A DNA stretch of 64,000 nucleotides from Sphingosinicella sp. BN140058 (GCF_004135585.1 NZ_CP035501.1:545001-609000); one strand, 5' to 3'. Positions 38,427 through 47,763 are shown, counted from the first letter of the stretch. The notes: generated by a model from the letters alone, not told the origin. A program made the numbers and translations.

Positions 38427-39416
38427 ATGATCTCCAATGTCTCCGCCCGCGTCGAAGCGCTTGTGAACGGGCGCCGTTTCGCCGACGCGGCGCAGCTGCT
38501 CCTGCAGGCGGCGGCCGCGGGCGATGCCGGCGCGGTTGCGCAGCTCGGCCATTGGCGCATCTCGGGTGCCATCGTCCGCAGGGACCTTGCCGCTGCCCGC
38601 ACCCTGTTGGGCCGTGCCGGAACGGCGGGCGACCGCGACTCCGCCATGCTCCACGCCGCCTTCGTCGCCTGCGGGGTCGGCGGACCTGCCGACTGGGGGT
38701 CGGCGCTCGCACTGCTGCGGCGGCTGGCGCGCCACGATGATCGGGCCCGCAGCCAGCTGGCCCTGATCGACGGTATGCCGATCGAGGCGGACGGAACGCC
38801 GCAAACCCTTGCCCGGCGGGAGGTGCTGAGCGGCAGTGCACCCCGGGTCGAGGCGCTGCGGGCGCTGCTCTCCCCCGAAGAATGCGCCTATCTGATCGAG
38901 GCCGGCAGCCCGTCGCTGCAGCCCTCGATGGTCGTCGATCCGCAAAGCGGCCACCTGATGCCGCACCCGATCCGCACCTCCGACAACAGCCAGTTCGGGG
39001 TCTATTCGGAAGATCTCGTCGTCAACGCGATCAATCGGCGCATCGCCGCCGCGAGCGGCACGGCGGCCGACCAGGGCGAGCCGCTGCAACTGCTTCGCTA
39101 TCGTCCCGGCGGCGAATATCGGGCGCACATGGACGCGCTTCCCGGTGAGGCGAACCAGCGCATCCTCACCGTCATCATCTATCTGAACGACGGCTATGAC
39201 GGAGGCGCGACCACCTTTTCGCGGAGCGGCCTCAGCTTCCGCGGCGGCGTCGGCGATGCTCTGCTGTTCGGCAATGTCGGCGCCGATGGTCGGCCCGATC
39301 CAACCTCGCAGCATGCCGGCTTGCCGGTGACTCGGGGCACCAAGCTGATCGCGACCCGCTGGATCCGCAAGGCGCGCTTCACCTTTCCGTCGCCGCAGCC
39401 GCTCACGCCCTATTGA
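38427..39416 (+). CDS. Prolyl 4-hydroxylase-like 2OG-Fe(II) dioxygenase with Sel1-like N-terminus
   Basis: The 329-residue product has a helical N-terminal half resembling Sel1/TPR repeats (ADAAQLLLQAAAAGDAGAVAQL, then ARTLLGRAGTAGDRDSAML). The C-terminal half is a P4Hc dioxygenase: His234 and Asp236 in YRAHMDAL, distal His296 in SQHAGLPV and the 2-oxoglutarate Lys306 in GTKLIATRW. GGATTFSRSG and VGDALLF complete the family pattern. ATG 38427 starts 80 bases from the divergent oxygenase. Three different iron oxygenases in 6.6 kb around two receptors is notable. Confidence 0.87.
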   Translation: MISNVSARVEALVNGRRFADAAQLLLQAAAAGDAGAVAQLGHWRISGAIVRRDLAAARTLLGRAGTAGDRDSAMLHAAFVACGVGGPADWGSALALLRRLARHDDRARSQLALIDGMPIEADGTPQTLARREVLSGSAPRVEALRALLSPEECAYLIEAGSPSLQPSMVVDPQSGHLMPHPIRTSDNSQFGVYSEDLVVNAINRRIAAASGTAADQGEPLQLLRYRPGGEYRAHMDALPGEANQRILTVIIYLNDGYDGGATTFSRSGLSFRGGVGDALLFGNVGADGRPDPTSQHAGLPVTRGTKLIATRWIRKARFTFPSPQPLTPY

Positions 39417-39419
39417 GCA

Positions 39420-40310
39420 TCACCCCTCGGCGATCGCGTCCGCCCTCGCGGCAACGACCGGCGCCGGGGTGCCTTCGTCCTCGCGCCGACCTTCGAAGAG
39501 CCAATTGTCGCCGTCATGCGCGAAGATCGTCGGCCGGCCGCCGACCAGCCCGGCTCCGTCCCAGCGCTGGACCTGCAATTGCACCCGTCCGGGGGAGAGC
39601 TCGATCATGTTGAAGCTCTGCAGTTCGTCGCCACGGAGACGGGTCGAGGTGGCGGTCCCGGCCTGGATGACGAGCGCGGCGCCCGCGGTCTTCACCATTT
39701 CACGGGCCGATTGCGCATAGGTCCGGTGGAAATGCCCGGCGAGCAGGATGTCGACACCGGCGTCGGCGACCGCCTGCAAGGCATCCGCATCGCGCTTGAC
39801 CACCTTGCTGAGCGCGCCCTCCTCGCCGATCGGCATCGCGAAGAGCGGGTGGTGAGTGACGAGGATCCGGGTCTTCCCCTGCTCCACGTCGCGGAAGCGG
39901 TCGCGAATGAGATCGATCTGCTCGCGGCTGACGCTGCCGTCCTTGATCGTCAGCGACCGCGCGGTGTTGATCCCGAGCACGGCGACGTCGTCGCTCTCGA
40001 CGAACGGACAGAGATCATCGTCGATGAAGCGCCGGTAGCGGTGCAGCGGCCGGGCGAAGCGGCGGAGGATGTCGTAGAGCGGAACGTCGTGATTGCCCGG
40101 CACCGCAAGCGTGACCAGGCCGCCGCTTTCGAGCCGCTCGAGCCACTCCGAGGCGAGCCGGTACTGCTCGACTCGCGCACGCTGGGTGAAGTCGCCGCTG
40201 ATCACGACGAGATCCGGTTTCGCCTCGAACAGGAAGGTTTCGACGGCCGCGACGATCTCCGGATCGTGGCGTCCGAAATGGACGTCTGAGAGATGGGCAA
40301 TGGTCGACAT
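39420..40310 (-). CDS. Calcineurin-like metallophosphoesterase
   Basis: The 296-residue protein is a binuclear metallophosphoesterase. All motifs are present: SDVHFG (D-x-H), ISGDFTQRA (GD), PGNHDVP (GNHD), THHPLF (second His) and GHFHRTY (GH-x-H). Family members include 3',5'-cyclic-nucleotide and nucleotide phosphodiesterases such as CpdA; the subclass cannot be fixed. It has no signal peptide and should be cytosolic. It is followed 26 bases upstream on the same strand by alr, so the two may form one operon reading leftward. Confidence 0.87.
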   Translation of the reverse strand: MSTIAHLSDVHFGRHDPEIVAAVETFLFEAKPDLVVISGDFTQRARVEQYRLASEWLERLESGGLVTLAVPGNHDVPLYDILRRFARPLHRYRRFIDDDLCPFVESDDVAVLGINTARSLTIKDGSVSREQIDLIRDRFRDVEQGKTRILVTHHPLFAMPIGEEGALSKVVKRDADALQAVADAGVDILLAGHFHRTYAQSAREMVKTAGAALVIQAGTATSTRLRGDELQSFNMIELSPGRVQLQVQRWDGAGLVGGRPTIFAHDGDNWLFEGRREDEGTPAPVVAARADAIAEG

Positions 40311-40335
40311 GGGGGTTGAACGACCGGCCCCGCGT

Positions 40336-41376
40336 TCAGGTCCAGAGCCGTTGATGGCGGCGGCCGAGGATCGTCAGCAGCTCATATTGCGAAAGGCCGG
40401 ACTGGGCGGCGGCCGCAGCGAGATCGTAGTCGAGGGCGACCCAGTCTCCTTCGCGCAGATGCGGCGCCGCGTCGACCCCGATCGTGGTCAGATCCATCGA
40501 GACCCGGCCGATCACCGGTAGCACCGCTCCTTCGGCCAAGGCGCGGCCCCGGCCGGAAAAGCCGCGCAGATAGCCGTCGGCGTAGCCGATGTTGAGCACG
40601 GCGAGTTCCACCGGCCGCTCGGCCGTGAAAGTGGCATTGTAGCCGACGCTCTCGCCCGCATCGGCCCTCCGCCGCTGGATGATCTGCGCTTCGAGCCGAA
40701 CCACCTGCCGGATTATGCCCTGCGCCTCCGGGCGCGGAATGCCGCCATAAAGCGCAATGCCCGGCCTGGTGAGATCGAACCCGTAATCGGCGCCGAGGCA
40801 GATGCCGGCGCTGTTGGCAAGGCTGCGCCGCCGCGCGGGAATGGACCCCGCCAGCGCGGCGAACCGTCCACGCTGGCGTTCGTTCATCGCGCTGTCCTCG
40901 TCGGCGCAGGCGAGGTGACTCATCAGAGTGTCGATGGCAAGCCCATCGAGCAGACCTGTCGCGACATCTGCTTCCGTCAATCCGAGTCGGTTCATTCCGG
41001 TGTCGAGCATAACGTCGCAGGCGCGTCCGCCTGCCGCCTCGCGCCAGCGCCGGACCTGCAGCGGCGTGTTGAGCACCGGCCGCGCCGCAGATGCGAGCGC
41101 GCCGCTCATATCCTCCTCCTGAACCCCGTGCAGGACGGAAAGTGAGGCATCGCCGATCAGCGGCAGCACCGCCTCCGCCTCGTTCCAGGTCGCGACGAAG
41201 AAATCGCGGCATCCTGCGGCGCGGAGCAAAGTGACCACCTCCCCGGCGCCGGTTCCGTAGCCATTCGCCTTGACCGCGGCGCCGCATGCCGCCGGGCCGC
41301 TGCGGCCGGCCAGCCAGCGCCAGTTGGAGACGAGCGCCTGCCCGTCGATGCGGAGCCGAAGAGGAAAATGGGTCAC
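40336..41376 (-). CDS. alr: Alanine racemase
   Basis: The 346-residue PLP enzyme interconverts L- and D-alanine for peptidoglycan. The PLP-binding lysine is in AVKANGYGTG (about residue 37), and the second catalytic Tyr in VGYNATFTAERP. Other family blocks are LDTGMNRLGL, LANSAGICLG, RPGIALYGG and GRVSMDLTTI. ATG 41376 is used; the protein is slightly short for the family but has both domains. It diverges from the GH51 gene with 119 bases between. Confidence 0.93.
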   Translation of the reverse strand: MTHFPLRLRIDGQALVSNWRWLAGRSGPAACGAAVKANGYGTGAGEVVTLLRAAGCRDFFVATWNEAEAVLPLIGDASLSVLHGVQEEDMSGALASAARPVLNTPLQVRRWREAAGGRACDVMLDTGMNRLGLTEADVATGLLDGLAIDTLMSHLACADEDSAMNERQRGRFAALAGSIPARRRSLANSAGICLGADYGFDLTRPGIALYGGIPRPEAQGIIRQVVRLEAQIIQRRRADAGESVGYNATFTAERPVELAVLNIGYADGYLRGFSGRGRALAEGAVLPVIGRVSMDLTTIGVDAAPHLREGDWVALDYDLAAAAAQSGLSQYELLTILGRRHQRLWT

Positions 41377-41495
41377 CCAGCGGCGATAGCGGCGCGCCCG
41401 CTAGTTCGTCCAGTTCCGCGATCACGCGCGGAAGCCTCTTGTCTGAGTTAATGATTGTTCATATCGAAAACGGGCACACAAGGGAGAGAGACTTG

Positions 41496-43079
41496 ATGAA
41501 GGGTGAGAAGAGAGTGCGCCGCGCATTGCTGGGCTGCGCAGCGATCGCGTTGGCGGCAGCCGCGCTGGTTTCGACGCCGGCCGGTGCGCAGAGCGCGGCC
41601 GCGCGCGCGACCGCGATCACGCTCAAGGCGGATGCGCCGGGTGCGAAGATCGACCGGCGCATTTTCAGCCAGTTCGCCGAGCATCTCGGCAGCGGCATTT
41701 ACGGCGGCATCTGGGTCGGCCAGAATTCCAAGATCCCGAACACGAATGGCTATCGCAACGACGTCGTCGCTGCCTTGCGCAACCTCAAGGTGCCGGTGGT
41801 GCGCTGGCCGGGCGGCTGCTTCGCCGACGAATATCATTGGCGCGAGGGCATCGGGCCGCGCAACCAGCGTCCGGTGAAGGTCAACACCCATTGGGGCGGC
41901 GTCACCGAACCGAACAGCTTCGGCACCCATGAGTTCATGAATTTCGCCGAGCTGATCGGCGCGGAAGCCTACGTCTCCGGCAATGTCGGCAACGGCACGC
42001 CGCAGGAAATGGCCGAATGGGTCGAATATATGACGGCGCCCGCCGGCAGCCTTGCCGATCTGCGTGCGAAGAACGGCCGCAAGCAGCCTTGGAAGCTGCC
42101 CTTCTTCGGCTTGGGCAACGAGCTTTGGGGCTGCGGCGGCAACATGACGGCGGACTATGCCGCGGACCTTACCCGCCGCTACGGAACCTTCGTCAAGGCA
42201 CCCCAGGGCACCAAGATCCAGAAGATCGCGAGCGGTGCGAACTCCACCGATTACGATTGGACCGAGGTCATGATGCGGGAGGCCGGCAAGACGGTCGACG
42301 GCATCGGCGTCCATTATTACACCGTGCCGGGCAATTGGGAGAAGAAAGGCTCCGCGACCGCGTTCAGCGAAGAGGATTACGCCCGCACCATTTCCAAGAC
42401 GCTGCTGATGGACGAGCTGATCCGCAAGCATGCAGCCGTCATGGACAAATATGATCCCGAAAAGCGCGTGAACCTCGCCGTCGACGAATGGGGCACCTGG
42501 TACGATGTCGAGCCGGGCACCAATCCGGGCTTCCTCTTCCAGCAGAATACGATGCGCGACGCGGTCGTCGCCGCGCTCAACATCAACATCTTCACCCATC
42601 ATGCCGATCGGGTCCGGATGACCAACATCGCCCAGATGGTGAACGTCCTGCAGGCGATGATCCTGACCGATGGCGCGAAGATGGTCCTGACGCCGACCTA
42701 TCACGTGTTCGAGATGTACAAGGATTTCCAGGACGCGACGGCATTGCCGGTGGAGGTCGCCTCGCCCTGGTACAACAAGGAGCAGTTCACGGTTCCGGCG
42801 GTGAGCGCCACCGCCGCCCGCGACGCCAGCGGCGCGATCCTGATCGCGCTCGTCAACGTCGATCCGAACCAGCCGGCAACGGTGAACGTGAACCTCGGCA
42901 GCGCAACCGCCACCTCGGTGACCGGACGGGTGCTCGCGGGTGCCAGCATCCAGGCGCACAACAGCTTCGATGCGCCGGGCGCAGTGCAGCCGGTCGCGTT
43001 TACCGGTGCGCAGCTTTCCGGCAACAGCCTCGCCGCAACCTTGCCGGCCGGGTCGGTGGTCGTTCTGAAACTGCGCTGA
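41496..43079 (+). CDS. Exported alpha-L-arabinofuranosidase (GH51)
   Basis: The 527-residue protein has a signal peptide (cleavage near AGA-QS, residue 31) and a GH51 barrel that removes arabinofuranosyl side chains from arabinan or arabinoxylan. Conserved points are RWPGGCFADEYHW, the acid/base Glu209 in GLGNELWG and the nucleophile Glu331 in AVDEWGTWYD; HADRVRMTNIAQMVN follows as expected. A C-terminal beta domain completes it. ATG 41496 follows GGGAGAGAG; the upstream frame overlaps alr. No other plant-polysaccharide gene is adjacent. Confidence 0.93.
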   Translation: MKGEKRVRRALLGCAAIALAAAALVSTPAGAQSAAARATAITLKADAPGAKIDRRIFSQFAEHLGSGIYGGIWVGQNSKIPNTNGYRNDVVAALRNLKVPVVRWPGGCFADEYHWREGIGPRNQRPVKVNTHWGGVTEPNSFGTHEFMNFAELIGAEAYVSGNVGNGTPQEMAEWVEYMTAPAGSLADLRAKNGRKQPWKLPFFGLGNELWGCGGNMTADYAADLTRRYGTFVKAPQGTKIQKIASGANSTDYDWTEVMMREAGKTVDGIGVHYYTVPGNWEKKGSATAFSEEDYARTISKTLLMDELIRKHAAVMDKYDPEKRVNLAVDEWGTWYDVEPGTNPGFLFQQNTMRDAVVAALNINIFTHHADRVRMTNIAQMVNVLQAMILTDGAKMVLTPTYHVFEMYKDFQDATALPVEVASPWYNKEQFTVPAVSATAARDASGAILIALVNVDPNQPATVNVNLGSATATSVTGRVLAGASIQAHNSFDAPGAVQPVAFTGAQLSGNSLAATLPAGSVVVLKLR

Positions 43080-43081
43080 GT

Positions 43082-43342
43082 TCAGTGCGGCTCGAGGCCG
43101 CCCGCAAGATCCATGAAATTGCGGGCGGCCTCACGATCCGCCTCGGTCTGGAAGGCGACGTCCAGATCCGGTGCTCCGCCGAGCATGTGCATGAGCGCCC
43201 ACAAGGCGAAGCGCCGCCCGCGATCCTGTTCGAGGCCGAGGTCGACCCGCATCCGGTCGAGCCCTGCCTCGAGCGCTGCCGGCGGCACGGCGGCCAGATC
43301 GGCGGTTCCGAAATAGCGGCGGAGTTGATCGTCGAAATCCAT
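43082..43342 (-). CDS. Small conserved protein of unknown function
   Basis: The 86-residue product (MDFDDQLRRYFGTADLAAV..., with RRFALWALMHMLGGAPDLD) is acidic and helical, without a signal or membrane segment. I do not recognise a family but the composition is protein-like and the frame is clean. It converges on the GH51 gene with 2 bases between stops. It lies 40 bases from the end of the next gene on the same strand and may follow it in the operon. Confidence 0.6.
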   Translation of the reverse strand: MDFDDQLRRYFGTADLAAVPPAALEAGLDRMRVDLGLEQDRGRRFALWALMHMLGGAPDLDVAFQTEADREAARNFMDLAGGLEPH

Positions 43343-43382
43343 GCGCGCCTTATTGCCCCGTGCCTTCGCGCCGTTCCACCCC

Positions 43383-45005
43383 TTACACGTTCAGCCACCC
43401 GCGGTAGGCGACGACCAGGCCGATCAACGGCAAAGCGATCGAGACATCGAAATGGAACCGGCCGTCTTCCTCCCACTCGCGGGCAGGCGCTCGCGGCGCG
43501 ATGGTGAGCGGTAGGCGCACGGGGCCTAGCCACCAGCGCCGCATCACCATCGCCAGACCGCCGGTACCGTCGGTCGGAAGCGCGAAACCGAAGCGTAGCA
43601 GGCCGAACCGCTCCACTAGGAGTCCGCCCCGCGCGTAAAGATTGCTCTGGAATCTGCGCCCTCCGAAATCTCGGATCCAGGTCTCCAGCCCCTTGCACTC
43701 GGTAAGCTCCACGTGGAGCGGGTGCTCACCCTCGGCGGGAAAGCGGAACAGGCGTGCGACCAGCCGCGCCAGCGGGTTGCGACCGCGCACCACCCTCGCC
43801 CGTCCGGCGCCGCCGCCGTTGCGCAGGACTCCGTGCAATTCCCGCAAGGATGGCGCCAGCGTGTCGAAGGCTTCGGCCATCACGTGGGCATAAACTGGCG
43901 GAGGCAGCAGACTTTCCCGCGTCTCCGAGGAGGTCGCCAAGCTGCCGAGCGACGCATCGAAATCCTCCAGCCTCAGGACCCCGCCCGCGTCGCGGGCCCC
44001 GGGCGGGAGCGCCTCCAGCCGCTCGAGCAGGATCGCGGCAGCGAGGCTCGGTATCTCCGGCCCTTCGCCCTGCTCGGCGATCAGGGTCCAGCTGCGCGCG
44101 ACCCTGCGCTGTCCCGATCTCCCATAGAGGCGCACTTCGAACGCCGACCGCAGCGAAGACGTCCAGCGGGTCCAGCCATGCAGGCGCACCATCACCGGCG
44201 TGAGCATCGAGGCGCTCTCCAGCCAGCGCCAGCGTACCGCCCAGCTGAGCAGCCACAGACCGAGCATGTGCAGCCGCACGTCGGTTCCAGCGAGGAAGTC
44301 GACCGCAGGACGTCCTGGCAGCCGCGCCGGCAGCAGATCGAGATCCGGAACGTCGGCAATGCCGACCAGCCGCCGACGCAGCGGCCTTACGCCGGCGACG
44401 CGAAAATCCTCGCGCCTGAGCGCCTGCCAACCAAAGCCCGACGTCCATCTCCGTCCCCGCCAGAGCCGCACCGGTCTGCCGAGATACGACAGGATCGCGG
44501 CCGCCACCGATACGCCTGCCGTGCCGCGGCTCGAGGCGCTGAGCACGATCTCGACGGCGTCGACCCTGTCCAGCCCCTCGGCGAGCCGCGACACCGCCGC
44601 CCCGGACAAGGCCGGCAGGCTTGACGCGCCGGAGATGACGACCACGCCGGCCGCCTGCGCCGCGTCGTCGAGCGCGGTGATGCCGGTGACGAAGTGGCGC
44701 CCGTCGGCAATGTCGAGATAGTGAACGCCCGCTGCGATCGCCGCCTTGGCAACATCATGCCGTTCGCCCTGAAACGGGCCCGCAGCGTCGACCAGGGCGA
44801 ACGGATCGAGGCGCCGCAATGCGTCCGCCAACCCCGCGTCGCGATCGACCACGATCGGGACGAGCCGTTCGCGGCCTGCACAAAAGGCGCGCGCCTTCGC
44901 CGCGTCTCTGCCGGCGACCAGCACTTCGAAGCCCGCTGCAGCGGCGCGCAGGGCGATACGCCCGCCGAACGTGCCATAGCCGCCGAGGACGAGTATGCGC
45001 TTCAA
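43383..45005 (-). CDS. Saccharopine dehydrogenase-like protein fused to DUF4166
   Basis: The 540-residue protein begins with a Rossmann NAD(P)-binding domain (ILVLGGYGTFGGRIALRAA; VLVAGRDAAKARAF) of the saccharopine dehydrogenase-like family (to about residue 330). The C-terminal DUF4166 domain (about 350-540) carries WIRDFGGRRFQSNLYARGG and ends near a hydrophobic segment. The start is TTG 45005 in KRILVLGG, overlapping the stop of the DUF393 gene (TTGA). It is probably involved in lipid or membrane chemistry, not lysine metabolism, but the reaction is unknown. Confidence 0.8.
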   Translation of the reverse strand: MKRILVLGGYGTFGGRIALRAAAAGFEVLVAGRDAAKARAFCAGRERLVPIVVDRDAGLADALRRLDPFALVDAAGPFQGERHDVAKAAIAAGVHYLDIADGRHFVTGITALDDAAQAAGVVVISGASSLPALSGAAVSRLAEGLDRVDAVEIVLSASSRGTAGVSVAAAILSYLGRPVRLWRGRRWTSGFGWQALRREDFRVAGVRPLRRRLVGIADVPDLDLLPARLPGRPAVDFLAGTDVRLHMLGLWLLSWAVRWRWLESASMLTPVMVRLHGWTRWTSSLRSAFEVRLYGRSGQRRVARSWTLIAEQGEGPEIPSLAAAILLERLEALPPGARDAGGVLRLEDFDASLGSLATSSETRESLLPPPVYAHVMAEAFDTLAPSLRELHGVLRNGGGAGRARVVRGRNPLARLVARLFRFPAEGEHPLHVELTECKGLETWIRDFGGRRFQSNLYARGGLLVERFGLLRFGFALPTDGTGGLAMVMRRWWLGPVRLPLTIAPRAPAREWEEDGRFHFDVSIALPLIGLVVAYRGWLNV

Positions 45006-45457
45006 AGGATCCGCGCCCGATCCTTGTCCGAGGGCATCCAGCACGTCTCTCGACGGCCGAACAGACGATAGCGGTTGCGCGCGATCAGCAGGTACAGCCG
45101 GTCGCGAAGCGGTCTCGGCACGAGGCGGGCCACGGTCGCGGCCCGCCAGGGCCATCCGAGCTGCCGCGCGATCGCGATCGCGGCATCCGAATGGGTGAGC
45201 AGCCGTCCGCGGTCGAGCACGAGCAGCGTCTCGTAATCGCCTTTCACCAGGCCGAAATGGCGATAGAGAGCCTCGCCGATCGGTCCCTGCGCGATGGTGA
45301 GGCGAAATCGCCTCTGCCGGTCATGGCGGAGCACGAACTGCGCGTTGGCGGAGCAGAGAACGCACAGTCCGTCGAAGACGATCAGCGGCCTGTCGTCGGG
45401 AAAGGCAGGCACCCGCGGATCATCCCGCCAGGAATAGGCTGGAGCGTGGCGCGGCAC
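45002..45457 (-). CDS. DUF393 (DCC family) thiol-oxidoreductase-like protein
   Basis: The 151-residue protein starts at GTG 45457. Its key motif is FDGLCVLCSANAQFVL, the D-G-x-C-x-x-C box of the DCC family, and the C-terminal half has YLLIARNRYRLFGRRETC. Members resemble thioredoxin-fold disulphide oxidoreductases. It overlaps the saccharopine-dehydrogenase-like gene by 4 bases and begins 2 bases after the DUF418 stop, so the three form a tight leftward operon. The 591-codon frame that spans this region is antisense or out-of-frame sequence to DUF418. Confidence 0.83.
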   Translation of the reverse strand: MPRHAPAYSWRDDPRVPAFPDDRPLIVFDGLCVLCSANAQFVLRHDRQRRFRLTIAQGPIGEALYRHFGLVKGDYETLLVLDRGRLLTHSDAAIAIARQLGWPWRAATVARLVPRPLRDRLYLLIARNRYRLFGRRETCWMPSDKDRARIL

Positions 45458-45459
45458 GC

Positions 45460-46629
45460 TCAGGCGATCGCGGGACGCACGAACGGTATATCGAGCGTAC
45501 GGCGCGTGCCTGCCCGCCAGAGCCATTCCAGCGGGCCATATTGGAAACGGCCGAACCACCAACGGGCGAGCGCCAGCTGGAGCGCGAACGCGAACAGGCC
45601 GAGAAGGAGCGCCTGTCCTCCGCTGAGATCGTCGTGCAGGCCTAGTCCGAAGCCGTAGAAGATCGGCACGAAGACCAGCGACTGCCCGACATAAAGGCTG
45701 AGCGTCATTCGGCCGGCCGGTGCCAGGCCGGCGAGAATGCGACCGCGCAGAGCTTCGAAGGCTTCGATGAACAGGACGATCTGCACGGCAAGCGAGCAGA
45801 GCGCGATCCATCCCGAAACCAACCAGCCGAGATTGGCGCCGACCGCCGCCGGCGCTTTTGCATCCACCATGCCGAGCAGCGCCGGCTTCGCGGCCCACAG
45901 CGCCACCATCATCACGCCCGCGATCGCGCCGGTCCAGCGCCGGGCGCGAAGGAAGCGTTCTGGCGCGGCGAAGAAGCCGGTGCGGCCAAGCACCAGGCCG
46001 ACGAGGAAGAGGCCGATGACCTGCAGCAACCGCCCGGTCTCGACATAATAGGACCAGGACGCAATTCGTCCCGCGACCGCGTTGACCCGCACCACGTCCG
46101 CGAAGCTGCCGTCGGTCAGCATTGCCGTGCCGGATTCGGCCATGAAGAGGGGCGGCGCATTGGCCCAATCGGCGCCGGCGAACGCCGCCACCGCACGCGC
46201 AATCAACGGCGGTTGCAGGAAGCAGAGCAGCGCCATCAGGAGCAGCACGCGATTGCTGCGGACACGGTCGACGACGAGCAGGAGCAGCCCGAGGGGCGCC
46301 AGCAGCTGGAGGATGTCGCCGCGATAGACGAGGCTGTGCACGATCCCGATCAGCAGCAGCAGGAACAGACGCCAGGCGAAGCGAGCTTCCGGCGCTTCGC
46401 CCCGCGCCCGGGCACGTTCGACGATGATCGAGAAACTGAGGCCGAAGCACAAGGCAAACAGGGAGAAGGCCTTGCCTGCGAACAGGGCGAAGACGAGATC
46501 GAAGGCAAGGCTCGGCTGCGGATGGACCCAGTGGAGCTCGAACAGCTCGACGCAATGCACCAGGAACAGCCCCATCAGCGCGTAACCGCGCAAAGAATCG
46601 ATCAGCTCGAGACGCTGTCCTGCCTGCAT
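45460..46629 (-). CDS. DUF418 family membrane protein
   Basis: The 389-residue protein opens with RLELIDSLRGYALMGLFLVH, the heparan-alpha-glucosaminide acetyltransferase/DUF418-like start, followed by about ten membrane segments. The C-terminal DUF418 domain includes GRMTLSLYVGQSLVF and GPLEWLWR. Members are predicted acyl-transferring membrane proteins. Three consecutive ATGs follow GGGAGGG; the third (46629) has the best spacing. It is the first gene of the operon with DUF393 and the dehydrogenase-like gene. Confidence 0.85.
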   Translation of the reverse strand: MQAGQRLELIDSLRGYALMGLFLVHCVELFELHWVHPQPSLAFDLVFALFAGKAFSLFALCFGLSFSIIVERARARGEAPEARFAWRLFLLLLIGIVHSLVYRGDILQLLAPLGLLLLVVDRVRSNRVLLLMALLCFLQPPLIARAVAAFAGADWANAPPLFMAESGTAMLTDGSFADVVRVNAVAGRIASWSYYVETGRLLQVIGLFLVGLVLGRTGFFAAPERFLRARRWTGAIAGVMMVALWAAKPALLGMVDAKAPAAVGANLGWLVSGWIALCSLAVQIVLFIEAFEALRGRILAGLAPAGRMTLSLYVGQSLVFVPIFYGFGLGLHDDLSGGQALLLGLFAFALQLALARWWFGRFQYGPLEWLWRAGTRRTLDIPFVRPAIA

Positions 46630-46917
46630 CATCATCCCTCCCCGCCGTGGCCGGCGCGACGTTAAAGCGGCTTCGCCGGAGCGCAAGCAGGTGCTGCGCA
46701 GATCGGTGCCCCGCCACGATTTCGGACCGGCTTTCGATTCGACCGGTTGGACGCGGGGCCATTGTCAACCATGGCACTTAGCTATTCTTCTGCTGTTGTC
46801 GCTCCAACCTCATCGACTCGGAAACGAGGACTCGAGAACGCGAACGGCAGCATCGACCGGACCACCGGAGGGCTCCTTCAGACCAGACTGCTGATCGCAG
46901 ATTGCAAGGAGGCACAG

Positions 46918-47571
46918 GTGCAATTGGAACTTCATCACAGCAGCGCAAAGCGCCACCATGATTTCGGTGAGGAGGTCGGCCCGCACGGCGTGCTGACCAT
47001 TCCCGGGCTCGAAAATTCCGGCCCACGGCACTGGCAGAGCGCATGGGATCGGCTGCCCCATTTCACCCGCGTCGATTTCGAAGCATGGAGCGAGCCTAAG
47101 CTGCACGATTGGGTGCCGAAGCTCGATCGCGCGGTGCGCGAGAGCCCCCGCAACGTGGTTCTGGTCGCCCACAGCCTCGGCTGCCTCGCTCTGTCGTGGT
47201 GGGCGGCCCTCTCCTGGAGCGAAGCCTTTCGCGAGAAAGTCTGCGGCGCCCTGCTGGTTGCACCACCGGATGTCGACGCTGCGGAAACCGACGCCCGGAT
47301 CCGCGATTTCCGGCCGATTCCACGGGTGCGGCTGCCGTTTCCAAGCATCGTCGTCGGCAGCCGCAACGATCCCTATTGCAGCTTCTCGCGGGCCCAGGAC
47401 ATCGCAACGGCCTGGGGCAGCGAGTTCGTCGACGCCGGCTTCGCCGGCCACATCAACGCGGAATCGCCCGTCGGCGTCTGGGCGGAAGGGCTGCCCCTGC
47501 TGGCGCGGCTCACCGGTCACAATCCCAATCTGCTCGTCGCCGAACTGGGGTTGAGGACTGCCTTTGCCTGA
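46918..47571 (+). CDS. RBBP9/YdeN family serine hydrolase
   Basis: The 217-residue alpha/beta hydrolase starts at GTG 46918, 4-5 bases after AAGGAGGCACA. The N-terminal part has LTIPGLENSGPRHWQSAW, typical for this family (G-x-x-N/G-S-x-x-x-H-W). The nucleophile Ser is in VAHSLGCLAL, Asp in SRNDPYCS and His in GHINAES. Substrates of the family are unknown. An ATTGTCAACCA motif at 46761-46771 precedes it and recurs before the DUF2292 gene, suggesting common control. Confidence 0.82.
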   Translation: MQLELHHSSAKRHHDFGEEVGPHGVLTIPGLENSGPRHWQSAWDRLPHFTRVDFEAWSEPKLHDWVPKLDRAVRESPRNVVLVAHSLGCLALSWWAALSWSEAFREKVCGALLVAPPDVDAAETDARIRDFRPIPRVRLPFPSIVVGSRNDPYCSFSRAQDIATAWGSEFVDAGFAGHINAESPVGVWAEGLPLLARLTGHNPNLLVAELGLRTAFA

Positions 47572-47616
47572 GGGGCGAACATGAGCTTGGGCAGCCTCTG
47601 CGAGGTGGGCTGCTCT

Positions 47617-47650
47617 CGAGGCGCCCCGGACGACGGACCGGGGCGCCTCG
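47617..47650 (+). terminator. Strong stem-loop after the RBBP9-type hydrolase
   Basis: CGAGGCGCCCCGG (47617-47629) and CCGGGGCGCCTCG (47638-47650) are perfect 13-bp inverted arms around 8 bases. It lies 46 bases after the hydrolase stop. No T-run follows directly, so it may stabilise the 3' end or act with Rho. Confidence 0.6.
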
Positions 47651-47701
47651 AACCATCTCCTGCGCGCAGGAAAGTTGGAGAATTTTTCACAGGGGCTATT
47701 G

Positions 47702-47718
47702 TCAACCAATCTGGTTGA
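47702..47718. promoter_or_regulatory. Perfect inverted repeat upstream of the DUF2292 gene
   Basis: TCAACCA and TGGTTGA are perfect 7-base arms around ATC. The motif overlaps ATTGTCAACCA (47698-47708), also found at 46761-46771 upstream of the hydrolase. It lies about 45 bases before the DUF2292 start, a promoter position. A dimeric regulator is expected; which one is unknown. Confidence 0.5.
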
Positions 47719-47763
47719 GTTACTCTGCACCACGAATCGACAAAAGTCGGCGAGGAGGAATCG

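Noticed and set aside
45002..46777. 591-codon minus-strand frame covering both DUF418 and DUF393 genes
   Set aside because: Only its last 151 codons have DUF393 homology; the rest is out of frame with the DUF418 gene, which has its own start, membrane segments and stop.
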